A DNA stretch of 19,606 bases from Ruminococcaceae bacterium UBA4958 (GTDB lineage: Bacteria > Bacillota > Clostridia > Oscillospirales > Acutalibacteraceae), in contig DHAI01000078.1 of the NCBI GenBank assembly GCA_002397355.1, forward strand, positions 1 to 19,606. Direction: 5' to 3'. The position numbers and the translations under genes are program-made. Below the pieces are notes generated by a model. That model worked only from the letters and a program-made list of their open reading frames with translations, did no database searches and had not been told where the DNA came from. This document shows, piece after piece, positions 1 to 6,088 of this stretch (the first letter of the stretch is position 1; each line of letters begins with the position of its first letter).

Positions 1-2
1 GC

Positions 3-1112
3 GACCCGAACTACGACCTGTTCCAGCTCGCCATCCGCGTCAGCGCGAAGCGCCTGTTCCCGAACTTCAGCTTCATCGACGCGCCGTTCAACCTGCAGTA
101 CTACAAGCCCGGCGACTACAACTCCGAGGTCGCCTACATGGGCTGCCGCACCCGCGTGATGGGCAACGTGCACGACAGAAGCCGCGAGGTCACCTGCGGC
201 CGCGGCAACCTGAGCTTCACCTCCATCAACCTGCCGCGCCTCGGCATCGAGGCCCGCGGCGACATCGGGAAATTCTACCGGATGCTCGACGACCGCATCG
301 ACCTGGTCTTCCGCCAGCTCCTGCACCGGTTCCAGATCCAGTGCAAAAAGAAAGTCTACAACTACCCGTTCCTGATGGGCCAGGGCGTATGGCTCGACAG
401 CGACAAGCTCGCCTGGACCGACAGCGTGGCGGAGATCCTGAAGCACGGCACGCTGAGCATCGGCTTCATCGGCCTGGCGGAAACGCTCGTCGCGCTGACG
501 GGCAGGCACCACGGCGAAAGCGAGGCCAGCCAGAAGCTCGGCCTCGAGATCATCGGCCACATGCGCAAACGCTGCGACGACAAGTCCGCCGAGACCGGCC
601 TGAACTTCACGCTGCTCGCCACGCCGGCGGAGGGCCTCTCCGGCCGCTTCGTGAAGATCGACAAGGTGAAGTACGGCGTCATCAAGGGCGTCACCGACCG
701 CGAATACTACACGAACTCCTTCCACGTGCCGGTCTACTACCCGATCTCCGCGTTCCGGAAGATCAAGCTCGAAGCGCCCTACCACGCGCTCACGAACGCC
801 GGGCACATCAGCTATGTGGAGCTGGACGGCGACACCAGCAAAAACCTGGACGCCTTCGAGGCCGTCGTCCGCTGCATGAAGGAAAGCGGCATCGGCTACG
901 GCGCCGTGAACCACCCCGTGGACCGCGACCCCGTGTGCGGCTACAACGGCATCATCGACAACGAGTGCCCGAAATGCCACCGCAGGGAGGAGGAGGGCGG
1001 CCCGAAATTCGAGCGCATCCGCCGCATCACCGGCTACCTGGTGGGAACCATGGACCGCTGGAACGACGCGAAGCGCGCGGAGGAGCACGACCGCGTGAAG
1101 CATGGAGTATAA
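3..1112 (+). CDS. nrdD: Anaerobic ribonucleoside-triphosphate reductase, large subunit (5'-truncated by window edge)
   Basis: Glycyl-radical enzyme that reduces ribonucleotides to deoxyribonucleotides without oxygen. Only the C-terminal 369 codons are present; the frame is open from base 3 and the true start lies outside the window. The last 30 residues carry the glycyl-radical loop RITGYLVG, with the radical glycine codon at 1032-1034, and the end VKHGV resembles the C-terminus of known NrdD proteins. Just upstream is the zinc-binding region, here DPVCGY followed by ECPKCH, which gives three cysteines and a histidine instead of two plain CxxC pairs. CRTRVMGN and TSINLPRLGIEARGD are typical of the family. 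The stop codon overlaps nrdG by 11 bases, so the two are translationally coupled, as expected for an enzyme and its activase. Confidence 0.96.
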   Translation, partial: DPNYDLFQLAIRVSAKRLFPNFSFIDAPFNLQYYKPGDYNSEVAYMGCRTRVMGNVHDRSREVTCGRGNLSFTSINLPRLGIEARGDIGKFYRMLDDRIDLVFRQLLHRFQIQCKKKVYNYPFLMGQGVWLDSDKLAWTDSVAEILKHGTLSIGFIGLAETLVALTGRHHGESEASQKLGLEIIGHMRKRCDDKSAETGLNFTLLATPAEGLSGRFVKIDKVKYGVIKGVTDREYYTNSFHVPVYYPISAFRKIKLEAPYHALTNAGHISYVELDGDTSKNLDAFEAVVRCMKESGIGYGAVNHPVDRDPVCGYNGIIDNECPKCHRREEEGGPKFERIRRITGYLVGTMDRWNDAKRAEEHDRVKHGV

Positions 1113-1617
1113 ACTGAGGATCAGCGGCGTGGAGCCGGAATCGATCGTGGACGGGAAGGGCTTCCGCTACGTCGTCTTCACGCAGGGCTGCCCGCACGCC
1201 TGCCCCGGCTGCCACAACCCGCAGACGCACCCCTTCGGCGGCGGCCGCGCCGCGGATATCCGCGACCTTTTCCGGGAATTCTGCGAAAACCCGCTGCTGC
1301 GGGGCGTCACGTTCAGCGGCGGCGAGCCCTTCTGCCAGCCCGCGCCGCTCGCCGAGCTGGGCCGCCTGGTCCACGGGCGCGGCAAGGACGTGACGACCTA
1401 CACCGGCTACCTGTACGAGGAGCTGCTGGCGATGCGCAGCCCCGGCGTGGACGCGCTCCTGGCACAGACGGACGTGCTCATCGACGGGCCGTTCGTCCTC
1501 GCGCAGCGCGACCTTTCGCTTCGCTTCCGCGGGAGCCGCAACCAGCGCGTGATCGACATGAACGAAACGCGCAGGACGGGGAAGATCGTCCTGCTGGATT
1601 TGGAAGGGCACCAATAG
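1102..1617 (+). CDS. nrdG: Anaerobic ribonucleotide reductase activating protein (radical SAM)
   Basis: This 171-residue radical SAM enzyme generates the glycyl radical on NrdD using a [4Fe-4S] cluster and S-adenosylmethionine. The cluster motif CxxxCxxC is at residues 30-37 (CPHACPGC), followed by HNPQTHPF, and the SAM-contacting GGEP is at about residues 73-76 (FSGGEPF). The length is usual for NrdG. The ATG at 1102 lies inside the last codons of nrdD, and the near-terminal sequence of nrdD provides only a weak ribosome site, consistent with coupled translation. A very strong terminator follows seven bases after the stop, so nrdDG forms the end of its operon. Family assignment is secure from the motif and the partner gene. 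Confidence 0.96.
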   Translation: MEYKLRISGVEPESIVDGKGFRYVVFTQGCPHACPGCHNPQTHPFGGGRAADIRDLFREFCENPLLRGVTFSGGEPFCQPAPLAELGRLVHGRGKDVTTYTGYLYEELLAMRSPGVDALLAQTDVLIDGPFVLAQRDLSLRFRGSRNQRVIDMNETRRTGKIVLLDLEGHQ

Positions 1618-1623
1618 CGGGGG

Positions 1624-1665
1624 GCTTCCCCGGCGGCGATCTTCTCGCCGCCGGGGAAGCTTTTT
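1624..1665 (+). terminator. Intrinsic terminator of nrdDG
   Basis: A perfect 16-bp GC-rich stem (1624-1639 paired with 1645-1660) closes a 5-base loop and is followed directly by TTTTT. This is a textbook Rho-independent terminator, seven bases after the nrdG stop. Confidence 0.95.
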
Positions 1666-1738
1666 GTCCTCCGCGTCCGTTTTCGGCCGTTTCCGGTACG
1701 CTTTTACAGATAATTTGAGAAAATTCGGGAAAACTAGG

Positions 1739-1767
1739 TTGAAATTCAGACGGAATTTATGTAGAAT
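1739..1767 (+). promoter_or_regulatory. Sigma-A-type promoter for the CdaR/PucR-type regulator
   Basis: TTGAAA (1739-1744) and TAGAAT (1762-1767) are separated by exactly 17 bases in an AT-rich patch of an otherwise GC-rich region. The expected transcript start is near 1774, giving a leader of about 70 bases before the ATG at 1844. The rest of the 226-base gap between nrdG and this gene holds only the nrdDG terminator. Confidence 0.7.
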
Positions 1768-1843
1768 GAAAGGTGGAAAGTAATCATCCGTATTGACTTT
1801 ATTATTTCATAGATCAACGAGATTGGAAAAGTGAGGGATTGCC

Positions 1844-2929
1844 ATGTCAAACAGGCTGTTTCAAGGCGTGATCCATCAGATGCGGGACGCCATCGACCGC
1901 ACGATCGGCGTGATAGACGAGACCTCGGTCATCATCGCCTGCAGCGAGCTTGGCCGCATCGGCGAGGTGTGCGAGAACATCACGACGGAAGCCTTTATAT
2001 CGCCGAACGCCTTTGTGGTGGACGGCTATACCTATAAATCGTTCGGGAACCGGCCGCGCCCGGAGTACGCCGTCTTCGTCTCCGGCAGCGACGCGGAGGC
2101 CGCCCACTACGCGGCGCTCCTCGCCGTTTCGCTCAACAGCATCAAGCAGTACTACGACGAAAAGTACGACCGCAGCAACTTCATCAAGAACGTCATCCTC
2201 GACAACATCCTCCCGGGCGACATCTACCTGAAGGCGCGCGAGCTGCACTTCAACAGCGACGTGAGCCGCGTCTGCATGCTCATCAAGGTCACCAACAAGA
2301 CGGACATCTCCGCCTACGACGTGGTGCAGAACCTGTTCCCGGACAAGTCCAAGGATTTCGTCATCAACATCAACGAGACGGACATCGCGCTCGTCAAGGA
2401 GATCCGCCCCGGCATCGAGCCGAAAGACCTGGACAAGCTGGCCAGCTCCATCGTCGACACGCTCAGCAGCGAGTTCTACACCCACTGCGTCGTCGGCATC
2501 GGCACCATCGTCGTCGGCATCAAGGACCTCGCCCGCTCCTTCAAGGAGGCGCAGGTCGCGCTGGAGGTCGGCAAGGTGTTCGACACCGAGCGCTCCATCG
2601 TCAGCTACGACCACCTGGGCATCGCCCGCCTCATCTACCAGCTGCCCACCACGCTCTGCGAGGCTTTCCTGAAGGAGGTCTTCAAGCGCGGCTCCATCGA
2701 CTCGCTGGACCACGAGACGCTGTTCACCATCCAGCGCTTCTTTGAAAACAGCCTGAACGTCTCGGAAACGTCCCGCAAGCTCTTCGTGCACCGCAACACG
2801 CTCGTCTACCGCCTGGAAAAGATCAAGAAGATCACCGGCCTCGACCTGCGTCAGTTCGAGGACGCCATTGTCTTCAAAGTCGCCCTGATGGTCAAAAAAT
2901 ACCTCACCTCCAATTCGGCGAAGCTCTGA
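1844..2929 (+). CDS. CdaR/PucR-type transcriptional regulator with C-terminal helix-turn-helix
   Basis: This 361-residue protein has the layout of the CdaR (sugar-diacid regulator)/PucR group. The N-terminal region (about residues 1-120, opening MSNRLFQGVIHQMRDAID) could be a ligand-sensing domain. The middle (about 130-260) looks like the degenerate GGDEF-like domain common in this group. The C-terminal helix-turn-helix, at about residues 303-340 (NVSETSRKLFVHRNTLVYRL), is the conserved PucR/CdaR DNA-binding signature. An AGTGAGGG ribosome site precedes the ATG. It stands alone between its own promoter and the ftsE leader, with no diacid, purine or sugar gene next to it, so its regulon and ligand cannot be told from context. 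The DNA-binding assignment is strong; the ligand is unknown. Confidence 0.88.
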   Translation: MSNRLFQGVIHQMRDAIDRTIGVIDETSVIIACSELGRIGEVCENITTEAFISPNAFVVDGYTYKSFGNRPRPEYAVFVSGSDAEAAHYAALLAVSLNSIKQYYDEKYDRSNFIKNVILDNILPGDIYLKARELHFNSDVSRVCMLIKVTNKTDISAYDVVQNLFPDKSKDFVININETDIALVKEIRPGIEPKDLDKLASSIVDTLSSEFYTHCVVGIGTIVVGIKDLARSFKEAQVALEVGKVFDTERSIVSYDHLGIARLIYQLPTTLCEAFLKEVFKRGSIDSLDHETLFTIQRFFENSLNVSETSRKLFVHRNTLVYRLEKIKKITGLDLRQFEDAIVFKVALMVKKYLTSNSAKL

Positions 2930-2952
2930 TTCGGGCGGATTGCCAGAAAGTG

Positions 2953-2983
2953 TTACAGAAATATTACAAGTTGATTCTATAAT
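2953..2983 (+). promoter_or_regulatory. Candidate promoter of the ftsEX operon
   Basis: A perfect -10 box TATAAT (2978-2983) lies in an AT-rich stretch. The best upstream partner, TTACAG (2953-2958), is a weak -35 box with a long 19-base spacer. Placement downstream of the regulator stop and upstream of ftsE makes it the likely start of the ftsEX transcript, near 2990. Confidence 0.45.
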
Positions 2984-3000
2984 TGAATAATAATTGTGAA

Positions 3001-3045
3001 GCCCATTGGTATCATGAAAAAAGTACCGATGGGCGAGTTTTATCT
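3001..3045 (+). other. Hairpin in the ftsE leader (possible attenuator or terminator of the upstream gene)
   Basis: An 11-bp stem (3001-3011 with 3024-3034, one G-T wobble) closes a 12-base A-rich loop and is followed by GAGTTTTAT. The T-run is short, so termination would be partial. It sits about 10 bases after the likely ftsE transcript start, so it could be a leader structure as well as the terminator of the regulator gene. Confidence 0.5.
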
Positions 3046-3110
3046 CGGCCCCGGCCGACAGGGAAAAAGGAAACGGGAGAAACAGTGAAAATAACGGAGC
3101 AACGGCAATC

Positions 3111-3791
3111 ATGATAGAATTTGAAAACGTGAGCAAAACCTATCCGAACGGCACGGAAGCGCTCCGGAACATAAGCGTCAAGGTGGACGACGGCGAATTC
3201 GTGTTCATCGTGGGGCAGTCCGGCGCCGGCAAAAGCACGTTCCTGAAGCTCATCACCTGCGAGGAGCGCCCCACTTCGGGCGAGATCATCGTCGGCACGA
3301 AGAAGCTGACGGAGCTCAGGCGCGGCGAGGTGCCCTATCTGCGCCGCATCATGGGCATGGTGTTCCAGGACTTCCGCCTCATCAACAAGATGACCGTGTA
3401 CGAGAACGTCGCGTTCGCCATGCACGTGGTGGGCGCTTCCAGCCGGGACATAAAAAAGCGGGTGCCCTACATCCTGAGCCTCGTGAACCTGGAGGAAAAG
3501 GCGCAGTGCCACCCGCGCGAGCTTTCCGGCGGCGAGCAGCAGCGCGTTGGGCTGGCCCGCGCGCTGGTGAACAGCCCGAAGATCCTCATCGCGGACGAGC
3601 CCACGGGCAACGTGGACCCCGCCCTCTCGTTTGAAATCGTCGACCTGCTCACGCAGATCAACAGCCGCGGCACGACGGTGCTGATGGTGACGCACGAGCA
3701 CTCTCTGGTGAAGCACTTCCAGAAGCGCGTGGTGGAGATCAACGACGGCACCATCGTTTCCGACGTATGCAACTGGGAGGTGGACGCATGA
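3111..3791 (+). CDS. ftsE: Cell division ATP-binding protein FtsE
   Basis: ATPase subunit of the FtsEX complex, which uses ATP hydrolysis inside the cell to gate a peptidoglycan hydrolase outside it. All ABC ATPase motifs are visible in the 226 residues: Walker A GQSGAGKST (35-43), Q-loop Gln86, signature LSGGEQQR (138-145), Walker B ILIADEP (158-164) and the switch histidine in VTHEH (His195). FtsE is confirmed by the directly coupled FtsX. The ribosome site GGAG (3096-3099) is 11 bases from the ATG, a rather long gap. A nine-codon GTG-start mini-frame (3085-3114) with a better site ends in the ATGA that contains the ftsE start and could couple to it. The stop overlaps the ftsX start as ATGA. 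Confidence 0.97.
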   Translation: MIEFENVSKTYPNGTEALRNISVKVDDGEFVFIVGQSGAGKSTFLKLITCEERPTSGEIIVGTKKLTELRRGEVPYLRRIMGMVFQDFRLINKMTVYENVAFAMHVVGASSRDIKKRVPYILSLVNLEEKAQCHPRELSGGEQQRVGLARALVNSPKILIADEPTGNVDPALSFEIVDLLTQINSRGTTVLMVTHEHSLVKHFQKRVVEINDGTIVSDVCNWEVDA

Positions 3792-4696
3792 AAAACCTGC
3801 GCTATCTTCTGCGCGAGGGCGTGCGGAACATCTGGAGCAACCGCACCATGTCCCTCGCCTCCGTGGGCGTGCTGGTCTCGTGCCTGCTGCTCACGGGCGC
3901 GGCGTTCCTCTTCTCGCTGAACATCAACGCCGCCATGAAAAGCGTGGAGGGGAACAATTCCGTCAAGGTCTACATGAAGGTCAACCTCCCGGTCCTCTCG
4001 TCGGTAAAGGCCGGGCAGGAGATCAAGAAGCTGGACAACATCAAAAGCTGCAAATTCATCCCGAAGGACCAGGCCATCGAAAACGTGATGGGCATGCTGG
4101 GCGAAAAGAACGCGAACCTGCTTTCGGGCATGACGGGGAAGGACAACCCGCTGCCGGACGCGTACCAGGTCTCCTTCCAGGATCTTTCCAAATACAAGGA
4201 AACCGTTTCGCAGATCAAGAAGATCAGCGGCGTGGAGAGCGTGAACGACTACTCCGACATCGCCGCGAAGCTGACGAAGGTGGACCATATCATCTCGACG
4301 GTCGGCTTCTGGGTGATCCTCCTGCTGAGCCTTGTTTCCCTTTTCATCATCTCCAACACCATCCGCGCCACCATGTTCTCCCGCAGGCTGGAGATCAACA
4401 TCATGAAATCCGTCGGCGCCACGAACTGGTTCGTGCGCGTGCCGTTTATCGTGGAGGGCGTCAGCATCGGCCTGGTTTCCGGCCTGCTCGGCAGCTTCCT
4501 GCTCCAGCTTCTTTACGGGAGCCTGACCAGGACGCTCACCTCCATCACGATGTTCACGCCGCTTCCCATGGATGCGCTCGCCGCGTCCATCACCGGCTGG
4601 TTCATCCTCGCGGGCTGCCTGTTCGGCGCTCTCGGCGGCATCATTTCCATCGGCAGATACCTGAAGAAAGAGGGAGGAGATATCGTCGACTGGTAG
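3788..4696 (+). CDS. ftsX: Cell division permease-like protein FtsX
   Basis: This 302-residue membrane partner of FtsE passes the ATPase signal to an extracellular hydrolase. It has a short cytoplasmic N-terminus, a first membrane segment (about 22-44), a large outer loop (about 45-165, including FIPKDQAI and PLPDAYQV, typical of FtsX), and three C-terminal membrane segments (about 168-192, 217-245 and 266-292). The conserved cytoplasmic MFSRRLEINIMKSVGA precedes the third segment. I chose the ATG at 3788 because it overlaps the ftsE stop (ATGA) and has GGGAGGTGG just upstream. An in-frame ATG at 3767 would only add seven residues inside ftsE. The hydrolase it probably controls is the next gene. 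Confidence 0.96.
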   Translation: MKNLRYLLREGVRNIWSNRTMSLASVGVLVSCLLLTGAAFLFSLNINAAMKSVEGNNSVKVYMKVNLPVLSSVKAGQEIKKLDNIKSCKFIPKDQAIENVMGMLGEKNANLLSGMTGKDNPLPDAYQVSFQDLSKYKETVSQIKKISGVESVNDYSDIAAKLTKVDHIISTVGFWVILLLSLVSLFIISNTIRATMFSRRLEINIMKSVGATNWFVRVPFIVEGVSIGLVSGLLGSFLLQLLYGSLTRTLTSITMFTPLPMDALAASITGWFILAGCLFGALGGIISIGRYLKKEGGDIVDW

Positions 4697-4707
4697 GAAA
4701 ACCCGCG

Positions 4708-4770
4708 GGCGGCGGTCCGCCGCCGTTTGAAGATCCGTTTTTCCGGCTCCGCCGCCAACCCGGCGGGCGG
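4708..4770 (+). other. Two GC-rich hairpins between ftsX and the hydrolase gene
   Basis: The 131-base gap contains a 7-bp stem with a 3-base loop (4708-4714 with 4718-4724) and a second imperfect stem (4749-4756 with 4762-4770). Neither is followed by a good T-run. They may tune mRNA stability or expression between the membrane complex and its secreted hydrolase. No separate promoter was seen in the gap. Confidence 0.4.
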
Positions 4771-4827
4771 TTGGAATGAAATCGACACATCCACCGAAAG
4801 GCATGAAAGAGAAGGAGGAGATTCTCG

Positions 4828-6069
4828 TTGACCGGTAATAAAAAGATCGCCCGGGTGGCCGCGGCCGCCTTCCTGTCGGCGGCGCTCATCTTGACGTCGC
4901 CCGGCGCCGCGCAGCCCGCGGCCGCAACCTCGCTCAGCGAACTGCAGCAAAAGCAGAGCGAATTGAAAGAGAAAGGCCGGGCGCTGGACTCGCAGCTCCA
5001 GAAGCTGAAGGACGACAAGGCGAAGCAGCAGCAGTACAAAGACGCGCTGGACCAGAAAACCATCAACCTGGAGCAGCAGATCGACAGCAAGAACGCGGAG
5101 ATCCGGCAGCTCGACGCGGACATCCTGAAAAAGGAAAACGAAATCGCGGGAAAGCAGAAGAAGATCGACGAGGATTTCCAGAAGCTGAAGCAGCGCGTGT
5201 ACGCGCTGTACCTGACCGGCGACGCCTCCAACCTCGAGATCGTCCTCAACGCGAAGAACATCATGGATCTCGCCGACAAGACGGAGCTTCTGCGCGTGAT
5301 CTCGGAGCACGACACCAAGCTGATGGACACCCTGAAAAGCGACATCGAGAGCATTCAGGCGCAGAAAACGGCCATCGAGAAGAGCCGCGAGACGGTCAGC
5401 GGCGCGCGGACCGCGCTGGAGCAGGACCAGAAGCAGCTGAAAACCCTCTCGAACGAGGCCGCGAAACTCATCGCGTCCATGAACCAGGACCAGAAGAAGA
5501 TTGAAAGCGAGCAGGAAAAAAGCCGGATCGACCAGAAGGCGGCGCAGTCCGCCGTCGACCAGTGGCTCGCGAATTACTACGCCTCCCTCTCCGCCAGGAA
5601 CAGCACCGGGAACGGCGGCGGAAGCAATGCGGGAAACGGCGGCGGGAACGGGAACGGCGGCGGAAACGGCGGCCCCGCGCCGGCGGCGCAGCCGTCCGAC
5701 CGGGTGGCCACGATGGTCTCGGTCGCCCAGCGGTACCTCGGCAGCCCGTATCTGTGGGGCGGCTCCACACCGCCCAGCTTCGACTGCTCCGGCTACGTGT
5801 CGTGGGTGATCAACCACAGCGGCTGGAACGTGGGCCGGCTCGGCGTGGACGGGCTTTCCAGCATCTGCACGTCGATCTCCAGCTCCGAGGCGCGCCCGGG
5901 CGACCTCGTTTTCTACAACTATACTTACGGCGGCCTGCCGAACTCCCATGTCGGGATCTATCTCGGCAACGGCACCGCGATCCAGTGCGACGATCCCGGC
6001 GTCGAGTACGTGAGCCTCGGCAGCAACTACTGGCGCAGCCACCTGGCGGGCTTCGGCCGTCTGCCGTAA
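4828..6069 (+). CDS. Secreted coiled-coil NlpC/P60 peptidoglycan hydrolase (PcsB/CwlO-type, FtsEX-dependent)
   Basis: This is a 413-residue exported cell-wall hydrolase. Residues 1-32 are a signal peptide (NKKIARVAAAAFLSAALILT core, Ala-rich cleavage region). Residues 35-250 are long coiled coils rich in Gln, Lys, Glu and Leu, as in CwlO and PcsB, which dock on FtsX. A Gly/Asn-rich linker (about 257-282) leads to the NlpC/P60 domain (about 290-413). Catalytic Cys320 lies in FDCSGY and His374 in SHVGIYLG. The third position is Gln386 (AIQCDD), where many members have His. The enzyme is expected to cut stem peptides. The TTG start at 4828 is supported by AAGGAGGAG seven bases upstream and by the signal peptide. 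Its position directly after ftsEX supports control by that complex. Confidence 0.93.
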   Translation: MTGNKKIARVAAAAFLSAALILTSPGAAQPAAATSLSELQQKQSELKEKGRALDSQLQKLKDDKAKQQQYKDALDQKTINLEQQIDSKNAEIRQLDADILKKENEIAGKQKKIDEDFQKLKQRVYALYLTGDASNLEIVLNAKNIMDLADKTELLRVISEHDTKLMDTLKSDIESIQAQKTAIEKSRETVSGARTALEQDQKQLKTLSNEAAKLIASMNQDQKKIESEQEKSRIDQKAAQSAVDQWLANYYASLSARNSTGNGGGSNAGNGGGNGNGGGNGGPAPAAQPSDRVATMVSVAQRYLGSPYLWGGSTPPSFDCSGYVSWVINHSGWNVGRLGVDGLSSICTSISSSEARPGDLVFYNYTYGGLPNSHVGIYLGNGTAIQCDDPGVEYVSLGSNYWRSHLAGFGRLP

Positions 6070-6088
6070 GCGCGCGGGGAACGAAGCG

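Noticed and set aside
1791..1821. Second promoter starting with TTGACT at 1793 upstream of the CdaR/PucR-type gene
   Set aside because: No acceptable -10 box occurs 16-18 bases downstream; the pair at 1739-1767 is far better.
2984..3110. Riboswitch (c-di-AMP, c-di-GMP or similar) in the ftsE leader
   Set aside because: The location is suggestive, because cell-wall hydrolase genes can have such switches, but I could not match the conserved cores of these classes and the space is short.
1847..3136. Minus-strand frame of about 429 codons opposite the CdaR/PucR-type gene
   Set aside because: Asp/Val/Ala-rich shadow of a gene with recognisable helix-turn-helix; no domain of its own.
5626..5674. 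Tandem GGN-type repeat that might be a separate repeat element
   Set aside because: It is in frame and encodes the Gly/Asn linker of the NlpC/P60 protein; no copies elsewhere in the window.
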